Assembly (NCBI GenBank): GCA_900319345.1
Contig: ONNZ01000007.1
Location: 1-60,937 of the forward strand
DNA from: an uncultured Eubacteriales bacterium
GTDB lineage: Bacteria; Bacillota; Clostridia; Christensenellales; CAG-138
Reading direction: 5' to 3'
Length of the DNA stretch: 60,937 bases
How positions within the stretch are numbered: the first letter of the stretch is position 1; every line of letters starts with the position of its first letter. Both the position numbers and the translations under genes were made by a program. The notes beneath the pieces were generated by a model. It was not told the DNA's origin, searched no databases, and saw only the letters and a program-made list of their open reading frames with translations. Below, piece by piece: positions 17,067 to 24,322 of this stretch.

Positions 17067-18737
17067 ATGGGCGCGTATTCCATCGATCCGGCAGCCTGCG
17101 TGGGCTGCACCCTGTGCGCTCGGAATTGCCCGGTGAAGGCCATCGCCGGCAAGGTAAAGGAGCCCCACGCCATCGACCCCTCCGTCTGCGTGGGCTGCGG
17201 CGCCTGCGGCCGCCTGTGCCCCAAGGGGGCCGTGCGAAACGACAGGGGGGAGCCGGTGCAGAAGGTCCCCAAGGCGGAATGGCCCAAGCCCGCGGTGAAC
17301 ACCGCCGCCTGCGCCGGGTGCAGCGTGTGCGTGGAGAACTGCCCCAAGGGGTGCCTGTCCATCACCAAGCCCAAGGAGCGGGGGGACATCCGCACCGTGG
17401 CCGCCCTCACGGACCCGGAAGGGTGTTTGGGCTGCGGCCTCTGCCAAAAGGCCTGTCCCATCGGCGCCATCGTTATGGTCAAGCCCGGCCAGCAGCCGGT
17501 TTTCACAGATACCACACAGCAAGGAGGCAAACATATGCTCAACCGTATTTGGTGCAGGGTGTTTCAGGGATGCATGAAGGTGGGGAACTACTTTTTGGGC
17601 TACCGGATGCCGGAGTACATCGAGGGCCCCGGCAGCATCGCCAAGCTCCCCCAGTTCATGAAGGAGAAGGGGGCCAGGAAGGCCCTGGTGGTGACGGACG
17701 CCAACTTGATGAAGCTGGGCCTGCTGGACAAGATGCTTTCCTCCCTGCAGGAAGCCGGGGTCCCCTACGCCCTGTTCTACGACATCGAGCGGAACCCCAC
17801 CAGCGACAACGTGGAGGCGGGGTACAAGGTCTATAAGGAACAAAACTGCGAATGTCTGGTGGCCTTCGGCGGCGGCGCGCCCATGGACTGCGCCAAGGGC
17901 ATCGCGGCTAAGAGCGTCCACCCCAAGAAGACCGTGGCCCAGCTCCAGGGCATTTTGAAGGTGCATCATAGGATCCCCCTGTTCTTCGCCGTCCCCACCA
18001 CGGCGGGCACCGGCTCCGAGACCACGGTGGCGGCGGTCATCACCGACTCGGCCACCCACCACAAGGCCTCCATCAACGACCCGGCCATCATCCCCAAGTA
18101 CGCCATTTTGGACCCGGAGCTGACCACGGGCCTGCCGCCCTTCGTCACCGCCACCACGGGCATGGACGCCCTCTGCCACGCGGTGGAGGCATACACCAAC
18201 CACACCTACAACACCAAGCTGGAGGATCGGCTCGCCAAGGAGGCGGTGAAGCTCATCCACGAGAACCTGCTGACCGCCTATGAGCACGGCGATGACCTCA
18301 CCGCCCGGCAGAACATGCAGCGGGCCTCCTTCTTCGCAGGCAGGGCCTTCACCCGGGGCTGCGTGGGCTACGTCCACGCCCTGGGCCACACCCTGGGGGG
18401 CCTCTACGGCACGCCCCACGGCTTGGCCATGAGCATCATCCTGCCCCACGTCATGCGGCAGTTCGGGCCCGCGGTCCACGAGAAGCTGGCGGACCTTGCA
18501 GACGTGTGCGGCATGGGCGGCGGCACCCCGGCGGAGAAGGCGGAGCGGTTCATCGCCTGGATCGAGGATATGAAGGTGAAGATGAACATCCCCGCCGGCG
18601 TGGACGTCATCGAGGATAAGGACGTGGAGCAGATCATCACCTGGGCCCTGAAGGAGGCCAACCCCCTCTATCCGGTGCCGGTGATCTGGGGCCGGGAGGA
18701 CATGAGAAAGCTCATCGCCACCGTCCGCAACGCCTGA
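17067..18737 (+). CDS. Polyferredoxin fused in frame to iron-type alcohol dehydrogenase
   Basis: Residues 1-145 hold four CxxCxxCxxxC [4Fe-4S] motifs (CVGCTLCARNC, CVGCGACGRLC, CAGCSVCVENC, CLGCGLCQKAC). Residues 157-556 are a complete group III iron-dependent alcohol dehydrogenase: GGGAPMDCAKG near 270, PTTAGTGSE, and the metal region DALCHAVEAY followed by HALGHTLGG. A consensus AAGGAGG at 17521-17527 sits 7 bases before an in-frame ATG at 17535, so a free 400-residue dehydrogenase is probably also made. The junction codons CAG CAA just before that site are each one base from a stop. Likely partner of AOR 3, reducing aldehyde to alcohol or the reverse. The long protein could alternatively reflect a recent stop loss. 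Confidence 0.85.
   Translation: MGAYSIDPAACVGCTLCARNCPVKAIAGKVKEPHAIDPSVCVGCGACGRLCPKGAVRNDRGEPVQKVPKAEWPKPAVNTAACAGCSVCVENCPKGCLSITKPKERGDIRTVAALTDPEGCLGCGLCQKACPIGAIVMVKPGQQPVFTDTTQQGGKHMLNRIWCRVFQGCMKVGNYFLGYRMPEYIEGPGSIAKLPQFMKEKGARKALVVTDANLMKLGLLDKMLSSLQEAGVPYALFYDIERNPTSDNVEAGYKVYKEQNCECLVAFGGGAPMDCAKGIAAKSVHPKKTVAQLQGILKVHHRIPLFFAVPTTAGTGSETTVAAVITDSATHHKASINDPAIIPKYAILDPELTTGLPPFVTATTGMDALCHAVEAYTNHTYNTKLEDRLAKEAVKLIHENLLTAYEHGDDLTARQNMQRASFFAGRAFTRGCVGYVHALGHTLGGLYGTPHGLAMSIILPHVMRQFGPAVHEKLADLADVCGMGGGTPAEKAERFIAWIEDMKVKMNIPAGVDVIEDKDVEQIITWALKEANPLYPVPVIWGREDMRKLIATVRNA
17521..17537 (+). promoter_or_regulatory. Internal ribosome site and start for stand-alone alcohol dehydrogenase
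   Basis: AAGGAGG (17521-17527), 7-base spacer, ATG (17535-17537), in frame within the ferredoxin-dehydrogenase fusion. The strength and spacing match the genuine starts of neighbouring genes. Confidence 0.72.
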
Positions 18738-18758
18738 TATTTCGACCTTTCGTGGAAA

Positions 18759-18787
18759 CAGGAGCGGCCCCGTCTGCTCCTGCTTTT
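18759..18787 (+). terminator. Terminator after the AOR 3 operon
   Basis: CAGGAGC (18759-18765) pairs with GCTCCTG (18776-18782), followed by CTTTT. It separates the dehydrogenase from the tup promoter. Confidence 0.6.
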
Positions 18788-18808
18788 CGTATCCCCGCCG
18801 AATCTCGA

Positions 18809-18836
18809 TTGACAACGGTCCCGGGTCGTGTATAAT
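18809..18836 (+). promoter_or_regulatory. Promoter of tupABC
   Basis: TTGACA (18809-18814), 16-base spacer, TATAAT (18831-18836): perfect hexamers. Predicted transcript start near 18843 leaves a leader of about 140 bases. Confidence 0.9.
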
Positions 18837-18963
18837 GGTATCGAAAATCAGCCGGGCCGGGAAGCCCCGTTGACGCATACCGTTTCGATACCGGTGGACG
18901 AGCCATATTCGAAGCCTGAACAGCCCTATGTACAGGGCTTTTTCGGCAAGGATATGGCTGATT
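18837..18963 (+). promoter_or_regulatory. Structured tupA leader with inverted repeats
   Basis: GGTATCGAAA (18837-18846), directly after the -10 box, is the exact inverse of TTTCGATACC (18883-18892). AATCAGCC (18846-18853) is the exact inverse of GGCTGATT (18956-18963), which would close a 110-base leader fold just before the ribosome site at 18971. Inside lies AGCCCT/AGGGCT (18922-18939) followed by five T, a terminator-like hairpin. Either a DNA operator, an attenuating RNA leader or both are possible. I do not recognise a known riboswitch class. Confidence 0.55.
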
Positions 18964-18983
18964 GTTTTATAGGAGGAAAGAAT

Positions 18984-20045
18984 ATGAAAAAGATCGTATC
19001 CCTGATGCTGGCCCTGCTCATGCTGGTGGCTCTGGGCGCCTGCGCCAAGAAAGCCCCCGAGGCCGAAGCCCCCAAGACCGAAGCGCCCAAGGCGGACGCC
19101 CCCAAGGCAGAGGCCCCCAAGGCCACCGACGCCCCGGCCGAACCGGCCAAGGCGGACAAGCTGGTGGTCAACACCGTCATCCTGAAGGAAGCTGACGACA
19201 GCATGAAGAACACCTACGCCGTCCTGGCCGTCAACGACAAGGCGCCCTTCGTGGACGCCGATGGCAAGGAAGTGAAGGACGTGGCGTTGAACACCGCGGG
19301 CGCGGACGCCCTCTACCAGTGGCTCAACAGCCAGGAGGCCCTGGATATGGCCGCCGCCTACGGCGTGGAGGAGTTCGGCGCCAACCTGTTCTACGTGCTG
19401 GAGGGCATCCAGCCCTATGCCGGCGAGATCGCTCCCGCCACCGAGGAGACCAAGACCATCCGCCTGTCCACCACCACCTCCGTCAAGGACTCCGGCCTTC
19501 TCGGCAAGCTCCTGCCCGTCTTCGAGGAGAAGTACGGCTACACCGTGGAAGTCTACTCCGCGGGCACCGGCAAATCCATCGCCAACGCCAAGATGGGCAA
19601 CGCGGACATCATCCTGGTTCACGCCAAGAAGCAGGAGGACGCCTTCGTGGCGGACGGCTTCGCCCGTGTGGTGGAGGGTTTCCAGGCCGAGCGCACCCCC
19701 TTCCTGTACAACTTCTTCGTGCTCTGCGGCCCCTCTGAAGACCCGGCCAAGGTAGCGGAGGCCGCCACCGTGCTGGATGCCTTCAAGGCCATCGCCGACG
19801 GCAAGTTCCTGTTCATCTCCCGGGGCGACAAGTCCGGCACCCATACCAAGGAGCTGGCCCTGTGGCCTGAGGAGCTGGGCATAACCGCCGAGGCCGATTC
19901 CTTCAAGGCCTATACCGACTGGTACATCTCCGCTAACGCGGGCATGGGCGCCTGCCTCGTTATGGCGGAGCAGCAGGGGGCCTATATCCTCACCGACAAG
20001 GCCACCTTCCTGAGCTTCGTCGCCAACGACGGCATCATCAAATAA
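18984..20045 (+). CDS. tupA: Tungstate-binding lipoprotein TupA, circularly permuted
   Basis: This is the extracellular binding protein of a TupABC tungstate importer. A lipoprotein signal (MKKIVSLMLALLMLVALGAC, Cys20) is followed by an Ala/Pro/Lys/Glu repeat linker to about 52. The TupA signature LSTTTSVKDSGLL begins only near residue 159, and FISRGDKSGTHTKE follows. The last 85-90 residues normally C-terminal in TupA are absent after ILTDKATFL; matching segments (ILKEADDSMKNTYAVLAVN, then ALYQWLNSQEALDMAA and LFYVLE) instead sit at about 57-133, ahead of the canonical start. ATG 18984 has AGGAGG 7 bases upstream; an earlier in-frame start would lie upstream of the -10 box. Confidence 0.9.
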   Translation: MKKIVSLMLALLMLVALGACAKKAPEAEAPKTEAPKADAPKAEAPKATDAPAEPAKADKLVVNTVILKEADDSMKNTYAVLAVNDKAPFVDADGKEVKDVALNTAGADALYQWLNSQEALDMAAAYGVEEFGANLFYVLEGIQPYAGEIAPATEETKTIRLSTTTSVKDSGLLGKLLPVFEEKYGYTVEVYSAGTGKSIANAKMGNADIILVHAKKQEDAFVADGFARVVEGFQAERTPFLYNFFVLCGPSEDPAKVAEAATVLDAFKAIADGKFLFISRGDKSGTHTKELALWPEELGITAEADSFKAYTDWYISANAGMGACLVMAEQQGAYILTDKATFLSFVANDGIIK

Positions 20046-20060
20046 GGAACGCAGACACCG

Positions 20061-20084
20061 GGCCCCGCGCTCCGGCGCGGGGCC
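20061..20084 (+). terminator. Strong hairpin between tupA and tupB
   Basis: GGCCCCGCGC (20061-20070) and GCGCGGGGCC (20075-20084) form a perfect 10-base-pair stem with a TCCG loop, followed only by TTT. It probably acts as a 3' stabiliser or partial terminator that lets more binding protein than permease be made, as in many ABC importer operons. Confidence 0.65.
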
Positions 20085-20102
20085 TTTAGAAAGGGCCGCC
20101 CC

Positions 20103-20789
20103 ATGAAATCCTCCCTGATCCAGGCCATACAGCTGATCCTGTCCGGCAACGCGGAGCTGATGAACATCCTGAAGGTCACCGCCCGCATGAGCCTGACCAG
20201 CTCCTTGTGCGCGCTGTTGATCGGTGTGCCCATCGGCATATGGCTGGGCTCCCGCCGCTTCTGGGGCCGGGACGCCCTGGTGGTGATCAACCGGACCCTC
20301 ATGGGCACCCCGCCCGTGGTCTGCGGGCTCCTCTTCTACCTGCTGTTTTCGGGGGTGGGGCCCTTCCGGCATTTGAAGCTCCTGTTCACGGTGAAGATCA
20401 TGATCCTGGCCCAGGTGGCCCTCATCACCCCCATCGTGGTGGGGAACATGGAGACCTATACCGCCTCCGTGGCCCCCGGGGTCATGGAGACCGCCAAGGG
20501 CATGGGCTTCCCCCGCTGGAAGACCTTCCTGCTGCTGGGGAACGAGTGCGTCTATCCCATCTTCTCCGCCTACCTGCTGGCCTTCTCTCGGGCCATCGCC
20601 GAGGTGGGGGCCGTGTCCATGGTGGGCGGGGCCATCGCCTGGAAGACCAACGTCATGACCACGGCCATCATGCAGTACACCAACCAGGGCAACTTCAGCC
20701 TGGGCATCGCCCTGGGCCTCATCCTGATGACGGCGTCCCTGATCGTGAACACCGTGCTGACCCTGCTTCAAAAGAGGCTTTCCCAATGA
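20103..20789 (+). CDS. tupB: Tungstate ABC transporter permease TupB
   Basis: A 228-residue inner-membrane permease with about five or six hydrophobic segments. The EAA-type loop region (VMETAKGMGFPRWKTFLL, about 124-141) marks contact with the ATPase. The AEVGAVSMVGG stretch is typical of TupB/ModB. Between tupA and tupC in one operon, overlapping tupC by 4 bases. Confidence 0.92.
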   Translation: MKSSLIQAIQLILSGNAELMNILKVTARMSLTSSLCALLIGVPIGIWLGSRRFWGRDALVVINRTLMGTPPVVCGLLFYLLFSGVGPFRHLKLLFTVKIMILAQVALITPIVVGNMETYTASVAPGVMETAKGMGFPRWKTFLLLGNECVYPIFSAYLLAFSRAIAEVGAVSMVGGAIAWKTNVMTTAIMQYTNQGNFSLGIALGLILMTASLIVNTVLTLLQKRLSQ

Positions 20790-21451
20790 AGATCGCCGCG
20801 TTCACAAAGACATACGGGAAGAAGATGGTGCTGCGCTTCCCCGCCTGCGAGCTTCCCCAGGGGAGGATCGTGGCGGTGATCGGCGCCAACGGCAGCGGCA
20901 AGTCCACCTTGGCCAAGGTCCTCTCGGGCATCGAGCCCTCGGACCAGCGGGTGCGGCCCCTCATGGGCGTCAGCCTGGGGTATCTGCCCCAGAAGAGCTA
21001 CGGGTTCCACATGAGCCTGCGGGCGAACCTGCTCCTGAACGGCGGAGACAAAGCCCTGGCCGCCCGGCGCATGGACGCCTTAAAGATCCGGGATCTGGAA
21101 AAGGCCCGGGCCGATCGGCTCTCCGGCGGGGAGACGGCCCGCATGGCCCTGGCCCGGCTGTTGATGCGGCCATACGACCTGGTGATTCTGGACGAGCCCA
21201 CCGCCGCCATGGATCGAGAGAGCACCCTCCTGGCGGAGCAGCTGGTAAAGGATTACGTGAGGGAGACGGGCTGCACGATGTTGCTGGTGACCCACAGCCT
21301 CCAGCAGGCCCGCCGCATGGCCCAGGAGGTCCTGTTCCTGTACAATGGGACCTTGGTGGAGCGGGGGCCTATCGCCCAGGTTCTCCATCGTCCGGAGCGG
21401 GAGGAGACCCGCCAGTTCCTGGAATTCTACGGCTTCGCCCCGGAGGCCTGA
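20786..21451 (+). CDS. tupC: Tungstate ABC transporter ATP-binding protein TupC
   Basis: A 221-residue ATPase: Walker A GANGSGKST (32-40), signature LSGGETARMALARL, Walker B LVILDEPTAAMD and H-loop LLVTHS. It lacks the C-terminal TOBE/mop domain found in ModC, as expected for TupC. ATG 20786 overlaps the tupB stop (ATGA); the frame is open further upstream inside tupB but has no credible start there. Confidence 0.93.
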   Translation: MKIAAFTKTYGKKMVLRFPACELPQGRIVAVIGANGSGKSTLAKVLSGIEPSDQRVRPLMGVSLGYLPQKSYGFHMSLRANLLLNGGDKALAARRMDALKIRDLEKARADRLSGGETARMALARLLMRPYDLVILDEPTAAMDRESTLLAEQLVKDYVRETGCTMLLVTHSLQQARRMAQEVLFLYNGTLVERGPIAQVLHRPEREETRQFLEFYGFAPEA

Positions 21452-21484
21452 GGGCGCGGCGGATCGACCCATCGTCACAGCTTG

Positions 21485-21513
21485 GAGAAAGCGTCAAGCC
21501 GCTTTCTCTTTTT
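21485..21513 (+). terminator. Terminator of tupABC
   Basis: GAGAAAGCG (21485-21493) pairs with CGCTTTCTC (21500-21508) around a six-base loop, followed by a T run to 21513. Confidence 0.88.
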
Positions 21514-21543
21514 GTATTTTTGGCTCCGCCCGGGCCTAATATC

Positions 21544-21586
21544 TTGACAAACCACCCCGTAGGATTTATTATGAATGTGTTCATAA
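21544..21586 (+). promoter_or_regulatory. Promoter and palindromic operator of the TetR operon
   Basis: TTGACA (21544-21549), 17 bases, TATTAT (21567-21572). A perfect palindrome TTATGAATGTGTTCATAA (21569-21586) overlaps the -10 box, the expected place for repression by the TetR protein encoded 14 bases downstream. Confidence 0.85.
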
Positions 21587-21599
21587 AAGAGGGACGAAC

Positions 21600-22142
21600 A
21601 TGCCTAAGATCATCGAAGATGTGGAGAACAGGATCCTCTGCGCGGCCCGCCAACGGCTGCTGGGGGGAGACCTGTCCTCTTTTTCTGCCCGGGGCATCGC
21701 GGAGGACTGCGGCATCGCCGTGGGCACCATCTACAACTACTATCGGGACAAGGAGAGCATCATGGCGGCCGTCATGGCCCAGGACTGGCAGGCGGAGCTC
21801 ACGAAGGCGGGGGAGAGGATCGACGCCGTCCCCAGCATCGAGGAGGGCGTCCGCTGCCTCTACGAGGCCATGCGCTCCTTCAGCCGGGTCTACGAATCCG
21901 TGTGGGCCTCCTATCCCACGGGGGAGGGCTTCGGAAGCCTGTTTCGGACCCGGCACCGGCAGCTCCTCTCTCAGATCGAGGCGCAGCTCTCCGCCCTCTA
22001 TGCCCGCTTCGGCCCTGTGCCGGAGAAGGGGCAGCGCATCCTGTTGTCCGAGCTCATCCTGGCCGCCAGCCAGCATCCCGAGGTGGGGCCGGAGGACCTT
22101 ATTTCATGTATCCGCGGGGGCGTGGGCTCCCGCACCCTATAA
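21600..22142 (+). CDS. TetR/AcrR-family regulator
   Basis: A 180-residue one-component repressor. The N-terminal helix-turn-helix region (SARGIAEDCGIAVGTIYNYYRDKES, about 35-59) is a textbook TetR pattern; the remaining helices form a ligand-binding domain of unknown specificity. It is the first gene of an operon of flavin, SDR and membrane reductases and most likely autoregulates through the palindrome over its -10 box. It probably senses the hydrophobic substrate of those enzymes. Confidence 0.93.
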   Translation: MPKIIEDVENRILCAARQRLLGGDLSSFSARGIAEDCGIAVGTIYNYYRDKESIMAAVMAQDWQAELTKAGERIDAVPSIEEGVRCLYEAMRSFSRVYESVWASYPTGEGFGSLFRTRHRQLLSQIEAQLSALYARFGPVPEKGQRILLSELILAASQHPEVGPEDLISCIRGGVGSRTL

Positions 22143-22169
22143 TCAGCAAACAAGGAGGAAAACAAGCGA

Positions 22170-23105
22170 ATGTCCACATTCCAGGAGCTGCGAATCGTCG
22201 ATAACTTCTATCAAACGTCCCTGTTCTATCCCATGCCGGCGGTGCTGGTGAGCACCCTCACCGACGACGGGAAGACCACCTGCGGGCCCTACTCCCTGCT
22301 CTCGCCCTTCTACGTGGCGGGGAAGCCCTACTACGCCTTCATGCTGGAGTGCCGCAACTCCTCCAACACCGCCCAGAACCTGATCAAGCACAAGAAGTGC
22401 GTCATCAACTTCCTGCCGGACGACCGCAAGTCCTTCAAGGAGATGGTCCGCCTGGGCTGGCCCGGGGACACCCCCGCCGAGAAGATGAACGACTTCCGCT
22501 TCCACCTGGAGGACGGCCTTCGCAAGGCCGAGGACCCGGAGGGCACCTATCCCCAGGTCATCACCGAGGCGGTCCAGGCTGTGGAGTGCACCTGGGTGGA
22601 CACGTTGGACAACGCCCAGGACGACACGCCCATCCCCGAGGGCATGGACCACTACGAGCTTCCCAAGTATCACGACTTCAACGGCATCACCACCCCCTAC
22701 GGCGCCCACTTCGTGCTGAAAATCGACAAGATCCTCATGAAGGAGCAGTACCGGAACGCCATCATCAACGGCGTCAAGTCCTGGGATTTCCCGCACCTGC
22801 CCGTGGACTACGGCTATCGGGATTCCAAGAACTTCTGGTACCACAAGCACCGGAGGCTCCTCCCTGAGCTCCTGCCCCAGCGCCAGACCACCGTGGCCAG
22901 CGTCCGCTACGCCGCCGACCGGCTCCAGACCGAGGTCCAGTTCACGGACGCGGCTCTCGAGAAGCTGGTGAAGGTGCCCCGGGTGTTCCTGCCCACGGCC
23001 CTCAAGGGCTGCGTCAAGTGGGCCGAGGAGAACGGCGTGAAGGTCATCGACGTGAAGGAGATGGAGATCATCAACGACAAGAGATCGAAAGAAAAGGGGA
23101 AATAA
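22170..23105 (+). CDS. Flavin-reductase-like split-barrel protein
   Basis: A 311-residue cytoplasmic protein. The N-terminal half (MPAVLVSTLTDDGKTTCGPYSLLSPF, then ECRNSSNTAQNL and CVINFLP) matches the FMN-binding split barrel of the flavin reductase-like family, although it is longer than typical 160-200-residue members because of an additional C-terminal half. Such proteins bind FMN and reduce flavin or small substrates. It starts 11 bases after AAGGAGG and is followed after 3 bases by another split-barrel gene. Substrate unknown. Confidence 0.78.
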   Translation: MSTFQELRIVDNFYQTSLFYPMPAVLVSTLTDDGKTTCGPYSLLSPFYVAGKPYYAFMLECRNSSNTAQNLIKHKKCVINFLPDDRKSFKEMVRLGWPGDTPAEKMNDFRFHLEDGLRKAEDPEGTYPQVITEAVQAVECTWVDTLDNAQDDTPIPEGMDHYELPKYHDFNGITTPYGAHFVLKIDKILMKEQYRNAIINGVKSWDFPHLPVDYGYRDSKNFWYHKHRRLLPELLPQRQTTVASVRYAADRLQTEVQFTDAALEKLVKVPRVFLPTALKGCVKWAEENGVKVIDVKEMEIINDKRSKEKGK

Positions 23106-23108
23106 GCC

Positions 23109-23630
23109 ATGAGCGAATTCGTACCGGATTTCCACCATTTCCAGAACTTCTGGATCGAGCAGCAGAAAACGGCTAAGCACATGGATCGGGATGCGGCCTG
23201 GGCCCACATCGAGGGCTTCATCAAGGCTCACAATACCTGCGGCTTCGCCACGGGTTACGGCGACTACATCCGCTGCACCCCCATCGAGTACACCTACATG
23301 GATGGCTGCTTCTGGTTCGTCAGCGAGGGCGGCAGCAAGTTCATCGGCCTCGAAAAGAACCGGAACGTGGGCATGGCCATCTTCGAGTACTACGGCAACC
23401 CCAAGGACTCCCACGGCCTGCAGATCATGGGCAAGGCGGAGTTCTACAGCAACACCTCCGACGAGTTCAAGAAGCTCTTGGCCTTCAAGGGCATCCCCTA
23501 CGACGTGTTGAAGGCCGCCGCGGTGGAGGTGGCCGTGGTCCGGGTGGTGCCCTACCGGTTTGAGATGTACGACACCGACTTCGTGAAGCAGGGCTACGAC
23601 GTGCGCCAGATCGTGGACAAGGAGATATGA
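23109..23630 (+). CDS. Pyridoxamine-5'-phosphate-oxidase-like flavoprotein
   Basis: A 173-residue member of the PNPOx-like split-barrel superfamily, recognisable from CTPIEYTYMDGCFWFVSEGGSKF (about 55-77), then NRNVGMAIFEY and the IMGKAEFY strand. The superfamily includes FMN or F420 enzymes and heme/bilin-acting members such as HugZ, so the name alone does not fix the reaction. It sits between a flavin-reductase-like gene and a bilin-reductase-like gene. Confidence 0.82.
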   Translation: MSEFVPDFHHFQNFWIEQQKTAKHMDRDAAWAHIEGFIKAHNTCGFATGYGDYIRCTPIEYTYMDGCFWFVSEGGSKFIGLEKNRNVGMAIFEYYGNPKDSHGLQIMGKAEFYSNTSDEFKKLLAFKGIPYDVLKAAAVEVAVVRVVPYRFEMYDTDFVKQGYDVRQIVDKEI

Positions 23631-23632
23631 AT

Positions 23633-24289
23633 ATGAAGCTGGATCATTCCGATAGGCTCCTGGCCCAACTTAACGAGCTCTTCGACCTGACTCTCTGCCC
23701 GCCCTCGGAGTACGAGACCTTCCAGATGGTGGGCCTGGACTTCAAGGCCCAGGGCTACGAGTCGGCGAAGCTGGGCCACGTGTCCGTGCAGACCGCCTCC
23801 GGCATGGGCGGCGCCATGGAGATGGAGTCCATGATCGTGAACCCCTTCTCCGTGGACGGGCCCCTGTTCTCCCTGGACCTCATTTCGGCCCAGGGAAAAT
23901 ACACCCTGATGATGGAGCTCTACGACACCCTGGTGGACACCCCCCGGGACGAGGCGCCCTTCCAGGCCATCAAGGACAGGTACGCCCACATCATGGACAT
24001 CCCCCACAAGCCCAACTGGTACGACGACATCCAGTACCACGCTTCCTGTGCCAAGCTGGCCACCCCGGAGCAGGCGGAGGACCTCTCTAAGCTCATCATG
24101 ACCTACGGCCAGCGGTACGTGGAGCTGTTGAAGGACGCCGCCCCCTGCGACGTGCAGCGCAAGCGGGTGAAGGCCGACGCCTATCGGGACGGCCTGTTGA
24201 GCCACGGCGGCCCCGCCACCGACGCCTTCCTCAAGTTCTGGGGCCCGGAGAAGACCGGGAAGCTGTTTACGGAAGTACTTTTTGGATAA
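23633..24289 (+). CDS. Protein resembling ferredoxin-dependent bilin reductases
   Basis: A 218-residue soluble protein I cannot name firmly. By eye its layout follows the phycocyanobilin:ferredoxin reductase/HY2 family: a central GPLFSLDLIS segment aligns with LPLFGCDIV of PcyA, keeping the catalytic-type Asp (Asp82 here), and the C-terminus FWGPEKTGKLFTEVLFG aligns with the PcyA FGEAWAERYMSQVLF tail. The PcyA His88 position is not conserved. These enzymes reduce biliverdin-type tetrapyrroles with ferredoxin. The second ATG is preferred because AAGGAG lies 8 bases upstream of it. Remote homology judged by eye only. Confidence 0.45.
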   Translation: MKLDHSDRLLAQLNELFDLTLCPPSEYETFQMVGLDFKAQGYESAKLGHVSVQTASGMGGAMEMESMIVNPFSVDGPLFSLDLISAQGKYTLMMELYDTLVDTPRDEAPFQAIKDRYAHIMDIPHKPNWYDDIQYHASCAKLATPEQAEDLSKLIMTYGQRYVELLKDAAPCDVQRKRVKADAYRDGLLSHGGPATDAFLKFWGPEKTGKLFTEVLFG

Positions 24290-24322
24290 AGAAAAAGCAA
24301 ATACATCAAGGAGGAAAGAAGT

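Noticed and set aside
18837-18963. Calling the tupA leader a Moco/Tuco riboswitch
   Set aside because: The structure is suggestive but I could not match the conserved nucleotides of that class by eye, so it is recorded only as a structured leader.
17037-20786. A 1249-codon open frame on the minus strand
   Set aside because: It lies fully opposite the dehydrogenase and tup genes, is low-complexity His/Gly/Val-rich and has no start context; it results from GC-biased third positions of the plus-strand genes.
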